Made by a program: the position numbers and the translations under genes. A stretch of 64,000 nt of DNA from contig JBKBSF010000014.1 of NCBI GenBank assembly GCA_046291875.1, forward strand, positions 44,348 through 108,347. The letters are read 5' to 3'. The notes beneath the pieces are model-generated. The model made no database searches and was not told the DNA's origin. It saw nothing but the letters and a program-made list of their open reading frames with translations. The stretch's first letter is position 1. Every line of letters begins with the position of its first letter. This stretch comes from SKVR01 sp046291875 (GTDB lineage: Bacteria; Bacteroidota; Bacteroidia; Bacteroidales; UBA7960). This document shows, in pieces, positions 43,886 through 52,620 of this stretch.

Positions 43886-44830
43886 TTACAAGGATTGCCT
43901 GTTTAAAAAAGAGAACTGACGGGAAAATCCAATTCCAAAAGCGTATTGATAGGAAAGCTGTTCTCCAAAATAGTATTTGTAAACAGGGAGTTCCGCAAAC
44001 AAGGACAATTGAAATTGCGCAGGCAACTGAAATGATAATGCCGGAGATGCTATCAGCAGGTTGCTGCCCTCGCTGGCTAACCTGGCAGCAGAGGGAGTAG
44101 TATCACTGCTTCGGTATTCGTTGCGCAAATGCAAATTGGCATATAACCAGGTTTGCAGTGGGATCCCCAGGCCTAAGGAGGTATGATGCGCATTACCAAA
44201 GGTATAGTTTCGGTAGTTGGGACGATTGGTTTCAAACCGATGTTGCAAAAAAGCAGTTACCCCGGTGTTGCCCAGACTGGTAAAAAGAGTGGCTCTTCCA
44301 ACAAAACCCAAAGCTCCTGTAGAGGGCTGCAACTCAACAGGCATTTCCACACCATCAACCTCCAGGGGTTTTGACTGGTAGGAGTATTTGAGCGCTGCTG
44401 CCACAGAAAATTCTGTTGCCGACCTGGGGTGGCTCCACAGGGCATAATGCAACCCCAAAACACCATTGGAGAGTCCATAACCCTTGCGGGTAAGCGCATC
44501 AAGTTGCGGATCGTTGTAGCGCAGTTGCTTCTGGAGAAAATACCCCGTTTCGTGCTCAAGAGTAAGCCTGTGCGTGAGACCATAGGCCAGTTGAAGGCCA
44601 GCAAAATCATACAAAGAGTGGCTGAAAGTACCGTAGTTTATCAATCTGATATTCTCCCGGAAGTAAGTATCATTGTATCCGTGTTTATAAAACGAATAGA
44701 TGCGTAAATGCTTTGCAGGCAAAACGCTCTGCTGTTCCTGTCCTCCGGTGGGATTGCCCATGGAGCAGCACTGTGCATTGACCATTTGCGAGAGAACTAA
44801 CAAAACAAAAAATAACCCGGGAATCTTCAT
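43886..44830 (-). CDS. Putative outer-membrane beta-barrel protein, starts with a Cys-Cys-Ser-Met motif
   Basis: The 314-residue protein has a signal peptide (MKIPGLFFVLLVLSQMVNAQ). It is followed directly by CCSMGNPTGG and then a pattern of alternating strands with aromatic girdles (LRIYSFYKHGYNDTYFRENI, ALWSHPRSATEFSVAAALKY, ending YAFGIGFSRQFSFLNRQ). This suggests a barrel of 10-14 strands. I recall proteins opening with C-C-x-M/G-N-P-x-G-G near metal-related genes in Bacteroidota, but no function is established. A PKD-domain lipoprotein gene lies 12 bases upstream on the same strand, so the two may act together in the outer membrane. Confidence 0.62.
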   Translation of the reverse strand: MKIPGLFFVLLVLSQMVNAQCCSMGNPTGGQEQQSVLPAKHLRIYSFYKHGYNDTYFRENIRLINYGTFSHSLYDFAGLQLAYGLTHRLTLEHETGYFLQKQLRYNDPQLDALTRKGYGLSNGVLGLHYALWSHPRSATEFSVAAALKYSYQSKPLEVDGVEMPVELQPSTGALGFVGRATLFTSLGNTGVTAFLQHRFETNRPNYRNYTFGNAHHTSLGLGIPLQTWLYANLHLRNEYRSSDTTPSAARLASEGSNLLIASPALSFQLPAQFQLSLFAELPVYKYYFGEQLSYQYAFGIGFSRQFSFLNRQSL

Positions 44831-44842
44831 TGGAGGTAGAAT

Positions 44843-45694
44843 TTACAAATCCGTAACCGTAATCTTCACGCTTTTCACCTGCTTGTTTCCTTTATCATCG
44901 GTAATCTCACAAAACACCGTAAAAATATCGGCATGACAGATATTGAAAATAATCTGTTTGCCGGAACCCAGCAGGTTGGCCGGTGGATCGCAAGTCCACC
45001 GGTAACTTAGGTTTTCGCCCAGTGCAGAGGCGGTAATAACCGCATTGTCGTGGGCAGGCAGGCGTGCAGGATCGGCAACCAGGCTTTTGAACACAAAGCC
45101 ATCCACCACTTCGATTTGTACATGCAGTGTTTGTTCTTCCCCTGCCAGGTCTGTAACGGTGCAGCTCAGAAGGTACATGCCCGGTGCCTGTGCAGTGAAA
45201 CTTATTTCAGACCCTTCTCCTGTTACTTCTCCTCCATCTGCACTCCATACAAAAGCAATCTCTTCGCCTGAAGCAATGGCCTTAACCGGGATGGAATAAT
45301 TAACCGGTACAATCGTATCCTGAATGACAAACCCGGTAAAAACAAGTTGCTCAGTAACGTGGATCACCACTGACCTGGTTTCTGAATTTCCATAGACGTC
45401 AGCAATGGTGCATTCAATGGTATAGAAGCCCTCCTGTTGATGATAAAATATGGCAAGGGTATCGTATGTTTGAAGATTTCCCTCTGACACGCTCCAGCTA
45501 AAAGTAAGACTGTCGCCGGTGGCTGTGGCAAAAATATAGGCTGAGATACCCATATTGATAACAGGATTTTGGGTTGCAAGAGATTGAAAATGTAACTCTT
45601 TCCTTTTGATCAGAAAAGGGTTTTCATCGTAAATGATCTCTTCATAACATCCCAAAAAGAGCAGGGTAAACAGAGGTATGAGAATTCGTTTCAC
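44843..45694 (-). CDS. Lipoprotein with PKD-like Ig domains (GTG start proposed)
   Basis: The frame is open well upstream (to 45916), but only a GTG at 45694 gives a proper lipoprotein signal: [M]KRILIPLFTLLFLGC, with the lipidated Cys at residue 16. The 283-residue product then has three to four PKD/Ig-like beta domains with the repeated pattern FSWSVSEG..., FVWSADGGEVTGEG and YRWTCDPPANLLGSG, each ending in CTI/CTV/CEI-type strands. This is a surface or periplasmic adhesive or binding protein. It is 12 bases upstream of the barrel gene and divergent from the desaturase gene, whose promoter lies between. The start assignment is inference. Confidence 0.68.
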   Translation of the reverse strand: MKRILIPLFTLLFLGCYEEIIYDENPFLIKRKELHFQSLATQNPVINMGISAYIFATATGDSLTFSWSVSEGNLQTYDTLAIFYHQQEGFYTIECTIADVYGNSETRSVVIHVTEQLVFTGFVIQDTIVPVNYSIPVKAIASGEEIAFVWSADGGEVTGEGSEISFTAQAPGMYLLSCTVTDLAGEEQTLHVQIEVVDGFVFKSLVADPARLPAHDNAVITASALGENLSYRWTCDPPANLLGSGKQIIFNICHADIFTVFCEITDDKGNKQVKSVKITVTDL

Positions 45695-45835
45695 AGGCAG
45701 ATGGGTTGCTTTCTCAAATATACCAATTTTCAGGCACCCAAATACCGGAAAACAAATAAAAAAACCAATCGTTTTTGGTGTTACCTTTATCATTGAATTT
45801 CTTAACATTATATTTCCACAATAAATTAAGGCGCT

Positions 45836-46918
45836 ATGCGAATAGTATTTGACAGAGAGCAGGATCTTGCATTTAAGAAGGCCCTTTACAGCCGTGCCAA
45901 CGAATACTTCCGGCAAACAGGTTTGTCACGGTATCATAATCTGGCAATGCTCATGAAAACCATCGTAATGCTGAGTCTTTACCTTCTGCCATTTGTGGCT
46001 ATTCTTGCCCTGCCTCTGCCCTACTGGCTCGTGTTGCTTTTATTTATTCTGATGGGTATAGGAATTGCCGGTATCGGGATGTCGGTAATGCACGATGCCA
46101 ACCATTACGGCTACTCGGGCAACCCCAGGACAAGCGTGCTGATGGGCCTGAGCATGAATTTCATCGGAGCCGACGCATACAACTGGAAAATAAAGCACAA
46201 CAAGCTGCATCATGTATTCACCAACATCTATGGCAAAGACGAGGATATTGAAAGCCGCGCTGTTCTTCGTTTTGCCTATGCTTCTCCCTTGAAGAAATAC
46301 CATCGTTTTCAGCATTACTATGCCTGGTTTTTTTATTCACTGATGACCCTGGCTATTGTTTTTGGTGATTTTCATAAACGGATCCGTTATCGCAGCAAGG
46401 GTATCACCAACCAGCCACTGGCAGTGTACCGTCGCTCCATGGCGTACCTGGCAGTATCCAAAATTCTTTACTTCCTGTTTATATTCGGATTGCCATTGTG
46501 GTTAACCCCTCTGGCATGGTGGCAGGTAGCAGCAGGGTTTTTAGTGATGCATCTGACAGCGGGCAGCATTTTGGCTATAGTTTTTCAGATGGCCCATGTA
46601 ACCGAGGGACCGCAGCAATTTGTACCCGACAAGGAGGGCAGGATAGGTCATTCGCTGGTTGCGCTGCAACTGGCCGCTACAGCCGATTTTTCCAGATACA
46701 ACAAGTGGCTCTCGTGGTATGTGGGTGGATTGAACTACCAGATAGAGCATCACCTTTTTCCAAGGATCTGCCATGTCCACTACCCCGCCCTTTCAAAAAT
46801 TGTGGAAGCAACCACCCGGGAGTTCAATATGCCCTACCATGAGCATAAAGGATTTGGTGAGGCGATGGCATCGCACATCAGGACCCTTAAAAAACTTGGC
46901 AGGGAGCAACGTTTTTAA
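45836..46918 (+). CDS. Membrane fatty-acid desaturase (linoleoyl-CoA / acyl-CoA delta-desaturase type)
   Basis: This 360-residue di-iron membrane enzyme introduces a double bond in acyl chains. The three histidine boxes are complete: H86-D-A-N-H90, H121-x-x-x-H125-H126 (HNKLHHVF) and QIEHHLFP near residue 302. Four membrane segments lie around 45-80 and 195-250. There is no cytochrome-b5 domain, so an external electron donor is needed. The gene is single and no operon partner is obvious. In Bacteroidota such enzymes adjust membrane fluidity. The upstream intergenic region (45695-45835) is AT-rich, without a clear -7 box. Confidence 0.92.
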   Translation: MRIVFDREQDLAFKKALYSRANEYFRQTGLSRYHNLAMLMKTIVMLSLYLLPFVAILALPLPYWLVLLLFILMGIGIAGIGMSVMHDANHYGYSGNPRTSVLMGLSMNFIGADAYNWKIKHNKLHHVFTNIYGKDEDIESRAVLRFAYASPLKKYHRFQHYYAWFFYSLMTLAIVFGDFHKRIRYRSKGITNQPLAVYRRSMAYLAVSKILYFLFIFGLPLWLTPLAWWQVAAGFLVMHLTAGSILAIVFQMAHVTEGPQQFVPDKEGRIGHSLVALQLAATADFSRYNKWLSWYVGGLNYQIEHHLFPRICHVHYPALSKIVEATTREFNMPYHEHKGFGEAMASHIRTLKKLGREQRF

Positions 46919-46966
46919 GTAGATGTTCAAACACAGGGAGTGGAAATGTTTCGAAAAGGATGGTTT

Positions 46967-47608
46967 TTACCGCTCCAACTGCTCCAGTGCAAAACCATAC
47001 TCCCTGATCATAGCCTCACCCTGGCCCCATAAATTTCCAACCAGCATAGTGAACAGAAGGTAGTTCTCCTGGACAATTTCCTGTGAGTAAGATTCTCTCT
47101 GGTAGAAGAAATCTATCAATGCCTTTAGCGCATTATCAACATATTCCTGTTGTCGGTAAATATGATTGATCAAAAGCCTGGTGTCAAAATCCATCTGAGG
47201 ATTGGTCTGACGAATGATATCCCAGCTATCGTAAGTAATGATTTGTTGCATTATGGGCCCATCCAGGAACTGCTCCAGATTAAACACGGTTGCTGTATCG
47301 AGGCTGTTTTGCCTAAATTCATCCAGTCGCTGATAAAGCTCCCCGTGCCGGGGTGTCCAGGTTTGAAGAATGACCAGGTTCTGATTGATTTCGTTGATCA
47401 CCGATTCGACGGCAGCCTTTGTTCTCTTTTTTTCTTCCTGGTTCAAACGGAAATCGTTGAGCCAGAAAGCCAGTAAAACGCTGGCAAAGATCATCACACC
47501 ATGTATCACATGATCAGAAAACCGCCGGCTGTATTTCACCTTCTGACGGTTTTGTTTATTGTAAGCCTGAAGGGGAATGGGGGATTTGGGGATGGGGAGT
47601 TTTTTCAT
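46967..47608 (-). CDS. DUF6090-like small membrane protein
   Basis: The 213-residue protein starts at ATG 47608. It has a basic N-terminus, a single membrane segment (about 34-52, HGVMIFASVLLAFWLNDFR), and a long helical C-terminal part (EEKKRTKAAVESVINEINQN onward). The sequence LLAFWLNDFRLNQEE resembles the GI-x-IALQIN-x-W-N-E pattern of DUF6090-type proteins of Bacteroidota, whose function is unknown. It stands alone and is convergent with the desaturase gene. The region on its 5' side is full of small hairpin repeats. Orientation is probably N-in with a periplasmic helical domain. Confidence 0.6.
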   Translation of the reverse strand: MKKLPIPKSPIPLQAYNKQNRQKVKYSRRFSDHVIHGVMIFASVLLAFWLNDFRLNQEEKKRTKAAVESVINEINQNLVILQTWTPRHGELYQRLDEFRQNSLDTATVFNLEQFLDGPIMQQIITYDSWDIIRQTNPQMDFDTRLLINHIYRQQEYVDNALKALIDFFYQRESYSQEIVQENYLLFTMLVGNLWGQGEAMIREYGFALEQLER

Positions 47609-47831
47609 GGGGTATGGTTTAGTTTTGGTGCTCCGAGCCACAATTGTTGCGGTGCGCTGCACCTATTGGTTACAAATATGATCAATTTGAAATAAAGGTT
47701 GGGCTGCGCTGCAGCAAGGTTTGAATAAGGCATTTGTCATTTTTAATGCGAGTTTTATCCGTTCAAAATCTGATTATTATATAGATTCATAATACCGAAA
47801 TATTTGCCGTTTTCGGTAAAAAAAACATTCC

Positions 47832-47897
47832 CGGGGCAGAGCCCCTTTACCTTTGTAAAACATTGCACATAAATGAAACAATCAGGGGCAGCGCCCC
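47832..47897. repeat. Pair of GGGGCA-(G/A)NG-CCCC mini-hairpins
   Basis: Two 13-base near-identical palindromes (GGGGCAGAGCCCC and GGGGCAGCGCCCC) lie in direct orientation 53 bases apart. Between them TACCTTTG (47847-47854) is a perfect -7 box with no gene behind it except a possible 11-codon frame. Confidence 0.5.
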
Positions 47898-48043
47898 GAA
47901 ACATCTAATAAGAATTGGCATTACACTATAAACAAAGGTTTTCGATCCTGGTGGCAATGGCACCCCGGTACTGCAGCCGGGGATCGTGCTGGCGGTATTT
48001 GTGGAGATCGGTTCGTATCATAATGGTGATTTTTATTTTTTTA

Positions 48044-48115
48044 GCGGCGGGGTCACTGAAGGTGGCCCTGTCGGCTGCGTTCTGGCCGTGACGGGGCGAC
48101 TTCAAGTCACCCCGC
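48044..48115. repeat. 72-base GC-rich dispersed repeat, full copy A
   Basis: The copy starts GCGGCGGGGTCA and ends AAGTCACCCCGC, with TGCGTTCTGGCCGTGA in the middle. It is nearly identical to 49598-49670 and shares its outer hairpin with 43805-43836. It ends three bases before the stop codon of the S41 protease gene (minus strand), i.e. at the 3' end of that mRNA. Confidence 0.75.
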
Positions 48116-48117
48116 TA

Positions 48118-49515
48118 CTATCGTTTTCTTTCAATATATTTCAATGCCTCCTGCACCCAGTCCTGGTCATTTGTAAGAAAAATATCCGGCGGTATTCCCA
48201 CATTATCAATTCCTTTGCCCAGATCGATAGCCCGGCTGCGGGTGGTGGCATACCCCAGCTCAAAAGGCATGCATGAAAAAGGGGCAGCCCGCATATCTGC
48301 ATAATCCAGAATACCGGCTGAATTCTCACCCATCAGGGTCACCTTACTGCTTTGGCGGGCAGCTTGTATCAGTATCTCCGAAGCACTGGCAGTGTTGCCA
48401 TTGAAAAGCACTACAATATTGCGTGGGATGGGTGTTGCCATACCCAGCGTTACGATGGTATCGGGTGATGCCTTTATCAGCATACCCGGATGGTTGCGCA
48501 TGTTGGCAATAAATTCCTCCAGCCCGGGTTTCATCTCTTCAGGTATAAAGGGATTGTCGAGCAAGGCCTCCCAGGCCTTGGTATTATGAGGTGTAGCCAG
48601 CACATCACTCCCCATCATGTGTATAGGATCAGTATAAATATAAGGCATAATGGGCATGAAAGAAAATGTAGACCCCCCGCCATTATTGCGGATATCGATG
48701 ATCAGGTTGGGCATAGTTTCCAGATGGTTGCGGTTGGCTTCCACCAATGAGTCGATGGGCAGGGCATTCCACTCTGCAAAGGTGCCCATCTGAAGATATA
48801 ATGTGCTGTCTGACAATTTCCGGCTACTCAGTGCAGGAGTACGCCCTCCCTGTGCAACAGAGCCATGGCGCACCCAGCCATTGCCCAACCTGTTAGGCGA
48901 AATAGTATAGTTTACATAATAAGGCTGGTGGTTGGCAAAGTACATTACGCCATCGAGCCGGTCGTCAGCAGTGCGAACCAGATCAATCTTTACCTGGCCG
49001 GAGCTCCAGTTGGGATTTCTACTGTAAAGGGTAATGCCGGCATACTCACGAAAACCCTTATGGTCTTTAATAATGGCAATCTGGTAGGTGGAGTCTGGGG
49101 TCCACCAGATCCCTTCTATACCCGTGCTGTTTTTAAGTGTTTCGATCTTATCGGGCGAAATGTAAGCCATTTCTCTGCTGCCAATAATCTGTTCTCTTGC
49201 TTCTGTGGTTAGTGCCGACCAGTCCAGTGTTGAACCAAACTGAATATGTTGATCGCGAAAAAACCCAATGTATCTGCCAATATACAATACACATTCAGCA
49301 TTGCCTGTGGCTTGTTCGGCCTTCAGGCTGAGTTGCTGGGTAAAAGAGTTGTATTCGGCATAGGTCTTTTCATTCACCTTATCAGGATAGCCCGGGTAAT
49401 TCTCTTTTAGAAACTGCATGATAAAACTCAGTTCATCCTTACAATTGCATTCCTGTGCCTGTACTGGGAAAGCGAGCAGGACAGCCAGGATTTTGGCGAT
49501 AACTATTGATTTCAT
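48118..49515 (-). CDS. S41-family (C-terminal processing type) serine protease
   Basis: The 465-residue protein from ATG 49515 has a signal peptide (MKSIVIAKILAVLLAFPVQA). An N-terminal helical domain (about 25-90) follows. The S41 protease fold has LIIDIRNNGGGST, the nucleophile Ser in NTASASEILIQAA and the lysine-region equivalent near VTLMGENSAGILDY. There is no PDZ domain that I can see, so it is not a classical Prc/CtpA. A Met at 49575 would add 20 residues that do not look like a signal. Both ends of the gene are flanked by copies of the 72-base repeat. Substrate unknown; periplasmic or outer-membrane-associated processing is likely. Confidence 0.85.
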   Translation of the reverse strand: MKSIVIAKILAVLLAFPVQAQECNCKDELSFIMQFLKENYPGYPDKVNEKTYAEYNSFTQQLSLKAEQATGNAECVLYIGRYIGFFRDQHIQFGSTLDWSALTTEAREQIIGSREMAYISPDKIETLKNSTGIEGIWWTPDSTYQIAIIKDHKGFREYAGITLYSRNPNWSSGQVKIDLVRTADDRLDGVMYFANHQPYYVNYTISPNRLGNGWVRHGSVAQGGRTPALSSRKLSDSTLYLQMGTFAEWNALPIDSLVEANRNHLETMPNLIIDIRNNGGGSTFSFMPIMPYIYTDPIHMMGSDVLATPHNTKAWEALLDNPFIPEEMKPGLEEFIANMRNHPGMLIKASPDTIVTLGMATPIPRNIVVLFNGNTASASEILIQAARQSSKVTLMGENSAGILDYADMRAAPFSCMPFELGYATTRSRAIDLGKGIDNVGIPPDIFLTNDQDWVQEALKYIERKR

Positions 49516-49597
49516 CTGCTTATAATGTGTGTCAAAATATTTTGTCATGGCTCGTTTTATATTTTTCTTCTCCACTTTTAAATGGTCTCTGTTTTAA

Positions 49598-49670
49598 GCG
49601 GCGGGGTCATTTTAGAGTGGCCCCGTCGCCTGCGTTCTGGCCGTGATGGGGCGACTTCCAGTCACCCCGC
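49598..49670. repeat. 73-base GC-rich dispersed repeat, full copy B
   Basis: This is the same element as 48044-48115, differing at roughly ten positions and one indel, several of them in the loop. It lies 12 bases beyond the stop of the 174-residue gene on the minus strand and before the S41 gene. Inverted segments inside it (GTGACTGG-type against CCAGTCAC, GGGGCGACTT against the start) allow a long folded RNA. Confidence 0.75.
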
Positions 49671-49681
49671 CACTTTTTGCA

Positions 49682-50206
49682 TTACCTGCAGCGGGCTTCC
49701 TCCACATAGGTGCCATAACTCACCCAACTATCGCCATAAACCGAGGTATAGCAAACCTCAAGACTGATCTTTTCATTCAGGATGTTACCCAGGAGGTATT
49801 CTACTGTTTGGGGTTCTGAAACACTCAGTAAGGTAATGGTTTCGCCAGCCATCACCACAAGTCCTGGCCACACGGAAGAATAAGTAAACGGGCTTCTGAG
49901 AGAATCCGGAACCAGATTCATCAATTTCTCCATCCCTTCAATCTCTTCCCCATCAAAGGTCAGACGAACCTTTGAGATAATTGCCGGCCCTATTCCTTTG
50001 TTAATCATAGATATTCTCAGGTGATCCGGGCTCCACGAAGGGCCGTAGCTCAGATAAGGCCATACCGACATTTTTTGCTGCTGCTTCATCAGGTTCGACT
50101 GGTAGATGTACACAAACAGTGTTGACATACTTATAAGTATGGCAAATACCGCAATAAGCATTTCGGGCTTGATGAGTTGTTTTTTGGGTGGCTGGGTTTG
50201 CTTCAT
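49682..50206 (-). CDS. Hypothetical membrane-anchored protein
   Basis: The 174-residue protein has a short cytoplasmic N-terminus (MKQTQPPKKQLIKPEM), one membrane segment (about 17-37, LIAVFAILISMSTLFVYIYQ) and a beta-rich extracytoplasmic domain (WPYLSYGPSWSPDHLRISMI, then AIISKVRLTFDGEEIEG). I do not recognise the family. The layout suggests a periplasmic sensor or accessory domain. It lies 55 bases after the EreA/ChaN-like gene on the same strand, so co-transcription is possible. Confidence 0.6.
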   Translation of the reverse strand: MKQTQPPKKQLIKPEMLIAVFAILISMSTLFVYIYQSNLMKQQQKMSVWPYLSYGPSWSPDHLRISMINKGIGPAIISKVRLTFDGEEIEGMEKLMNLVPDSLRSPFTYSSVWPGLVVMAGETITLLSVSEPQTVEYLLGNILNEKISLEVCYTSVYGDSWVSYGTYVEEARCR

Positions 50207-50261
50207 AAGTAGATTTTTTGGAGGGAAATCATTCGAAAAAAAACCGGGGTATCCGTGGGTT

Positions 50262-51524
50262 TCAGAAACTATTTACAGGGGTTGCCCGAGGCACGAATAC
50301 ATAAAAATCAAAACCAAAGACCATATCTCTGATGGGATGGAGCAAAGCGGGGTTTACTCTGGAGCGCAAAGGACGCATATCCAGTAGTATCCAGTTATCT
50401 CCATCGGTTTTGCCTTCCAGGGCTTTCAATAGAACAGCAGGCATGGAGGCCGTACGATCAAAAGCCTGCGGCGGACCAAAGGCTTGCGCTGCCATACCTC
50501 TTAAGCCCACAACGTTGATATGCAGCGAATAAGATCCATTTATTTCCGCCAACTCAGAAACCATATTGCCGATATCGTATTGCTCAAACTTGGACAATCC
50601 TCTCGACATATGCCCGGAACCAAATTTCAGCAATACCCTGGGCATCTCTTCGGATCTGACAGCTTCCCGGTAATACTCCATAAACTTACTTTTCATCCAT
50701 CGAGAGCGGTTTCGGTTGTTTTCATATTGCTTTCCCTGAAACCAGAGCATATAGATATCCTGCGATTTTTGAATACCGGAAATGATCCTATGGGTCTCTT
50801 GTTGGGGGTTATCTGCAAAAGCCATCTTCAGCTTTTGATAATCGTGGGGAGAAAGAGCAACCATGATGAGTTTGCCCGGATCACCTGTTTGTATCACTTC
50901 ATCAAACGCTTGCCGCGCACGGTCGAGGTATTCCTTTGCCGTATGGCGGCTTTGCTCATCGTGAGCCAGTTCGGCCAAACGGGAAAAAAGATAGCGGGGT
51001 GCTGCCATGAAAACCTGGTCGATACCCCACAACCGGGGCTTACCATCGGTAAGCTGCGCCAATGATTGTTCAAGAAACTGAAACTCTTCCACCCAATTGT
51101 AGAAGGGCACACTCATGGGGAAAGCCTGGTTAAAGGTTTGGAAAGCTGATTTCCCGTTGCGGGCAAGTTGTTCAAGCCTGGAGGCCATAAACGGATCGGT
51201 TTCTATACACAGGTAAGAGAAACCGGCCTTTTGTGCTTCCCTGAAAAGGGCACCGGAGAAATCGGGCACCTCCCGGATACCGTGTTGCTCGCCAATAAGC
51301 ACAAACTGGGCTCCAATTAGAGCCTCAACCAGTCCACTGCCACCTTTCAACAAACCCTCTTCTACACGCAGCAAATGCATCTGAGCTTGCAACTCCTTGA
51401 TAAGGATACTGTCGGGATCTTCTGCCTTGGCCGGCATTGATAAAAACAGAAGAGTAAGAAAAAAAACAATCCGGGTGCTATTCAGCTTCGTGGTAAAGGA
51501 AGGATTAGTTTTCAATACTATCAT
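50262..51524 (-). CDS. Secreted EreA/ChaN-like (erythromycin esterase / haem-binding ChaN-type fold) protein
   Basis: The 420-residue frame from ATG 51524 has a basic N-terminus and a hydrophobic signal stretch ending SMPAKAED (about residue 34). The core has the EreA/ChaN hallmark FVLIGEQHGIREVPDF, followed by YLCIETDPF, and later WGIDQVF, FGSGHMSRG and WILLDMRPL. Members include macrolide esterases, succinoglycan-biosynthesis and iron-uptake ChaN-like proteins; no specific activity can be assigned here. The His/Glu of GEQHG and the acidic residues of ETDPF would form the active site. A start at 51581 adds 19 residues of poor quality. The lipoprotein gene lies 64 bases upstream. Confidence 0.72.
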   Translation of the reverse strand: MIVLKTNPSFTTKLNSTRIVFFLTLLFLSMPAKAEDPDSILIKELQAQMHLLRVEEGLLKGGSGLVEALIGAQFVLIGEQHGIREVPDFSGALFREAQKAGFSYLCIETDPFMASRLEQLARNGKSAFQTFNQAFPMSVPFYNWVEEFQFLEQSLAQLTDGKPRLWGIDQVFMAAPRYLFSRLAELAHDEQSRHTAKEYLDRARQAFDEVIQTGDPGKLIMVALSPHDYQKLKMAFADNPQQETHRIISGIQKSQDIYMLWFQGKQYENNRNRSRWMKSKFMEYYREAVRSEEMPRVLLKFGSGHMSRGLSKFEQYDIGNMVSELAEINGSYSLHINVVGLRGMAAQAFGPPQAFDRTASMPAVLLKALEGKTDGDNWILLDMRPLRSRVNPALLHPIRDMVFGFDFYVFVPRATPVNSF

Positions 51525-51587
51525 CTGGTATTGTTTTGAGATACAATCAAATTTTCCATGGGTAAGCCCCATCAGACTCATACATCC

Positions 51588-52454
51588 TCAGAAATACCTT
51601 ACGGCTCTTATCCTTGCCAGAGTTGCTTTATCGATTCCTGCAAGGGTGTTATTATGAAATCCTCGCACAATGGCCAGGTTCTGGTCCAACTGCGAGGACG
51701 ACCAGTAAAAATCGCCGGGAAAGATTAACTTACCCGACAAATGCAGATTTTCGTAGATTCTTGTAAGTTCATTGGCACTGGGTAAAAACCAGTCGGAGTT
51801 GCCATTGAGGGTAAAATTCAAGGCTCTTGCTGCAGCGATATCAGTGAAAGGACAGGCTGCTACGATAGCCAATGAGTTGGACAATCCAAATCCGACAAAA
51901 GAATAGACATCAGGAATAAGCAGTCCTGCACAACCCCAGGCATAGGTGCCCGGAATATCACTTTCTGCTACGATAATTCCGGAGTTTCTACCCTCAATGT
52001 ATCCATTATCCAATGGACTGAAGATGTAGGCCACCACCCCACCCTGCACAGGGTCGCCCACCACTACCTGGGTAATAAACTCAACATCCTGGCCGTAACC
52101 CACCCCCACCTTATTGGTGGCATAGGCCCGGGCATAGTAGCGTGTGTGAGGCTTTAAACCGGATATATCCACAGTAAAGAAACCCGTGCCGGCTTCTCCT
52201 CCGGTCATAATCAATTTACGCCCTGTGGTAGGCTCAGGAAGGGTATCAATTACAAGTCCGAAAAATGCGAGATTATCAAAGGTTTCATTGATGAGTGTAC
52301 CGCCCCCTTTGGCAGTGGTATTGGTTATCTCTGTGATGGGAAGGGTTGAAACTTCCGGTACCTTTTCATCCTCCTTTTTTGAGCACGAAATCATTGCCAG
52401 GCTCATAAGGATGAAAACTACCAGGCTAAAAATGCGGGGTTCAGAGTTCTTCAT
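51588..52454 (-). CDS. Lipoprotein with fibronectin-like domain and DUF1566-like C-terminal domain
   Basis: The 288-residue protein begins MKNSEPRIFSLVVFILMSLA and continues with a lipobox ending in MISC (Cys at about residue 24). Residues ~35-135 form a fibronectin-like domain common in Bacteroidota lipoproteins (TLPITEITNTTAKGGGTLIN to ARAYATNKVGVGYG). The rest has the DUF1566/Lcl-type pattern (GGVVAYIFSPLDNGY, then NSDWFLPSANELTRIYENL and FYWSSSQLDQNLAIVRGF). Such proteins are exposed on the outer membrane, probably binding other molecules. It lies 134 bases downstream of nothing on its strand and 166 bases after the BrkB-like gene, so it is probably its own unit. Confidence 0.78.
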   Translation of the reverse strand: MKNSEPRIFSLVVFILMSLAMISCSKKEDEKVPEVSTLPITEITNTTAKGGGTLINETFDNLAFFGLVIDTLPEPTTGRKLIMTGGEAGTGFFTVDISGLKPHTRYYARAYATNKVGVGYGQDVEFITQVVVGDPVQGGVVAYIFSPLDNGYIEGRNSGIIVAESDIPGTYAWGCAGLLIPDVYSFVGFGLSNSLAIVAACPFTDIAAARALNFTLNGNSDWFLPSANELTRIYENLHLSGKLIFPGDFYWSSSQLDQNLAIVRGFHNNTLAGIDKATLARIRAVRYF

Positions 52455-52620
52455 GGCTAAACGGTTTTTGCGGATTACAGTTTATCAGCCCAACAAGGGA
52501 TTGCTATCCTTTAATTTAGCAATTATTTCGACAGAAAAACTGCGGAAATCACTTACTACGTCAAAAACTGTCGAGCCACCACAAGAAAAAGCGGATCTGA
52601 AAACACTGGAATTGCCGCCC

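Larger units (their letters stand above)
47609..48117. other. 509-base gene-poor region made of short hairpin repeats
   Basis: It contains GGGGCAGAGCCCC at 47832-47844, a promoter-like TTACCTTTGTAAAAC after it, GGGGCAGCGCCCC at 47885-47897, a 31-codon minus-strand reading frame (47926-48021, start MIRTDLHKYRQHDPRL) and the 72-base repeat at 48044-48115. No ordinary gene is seen. It looks like a landing ground for dispersed repeats. Confidence 0.55.
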
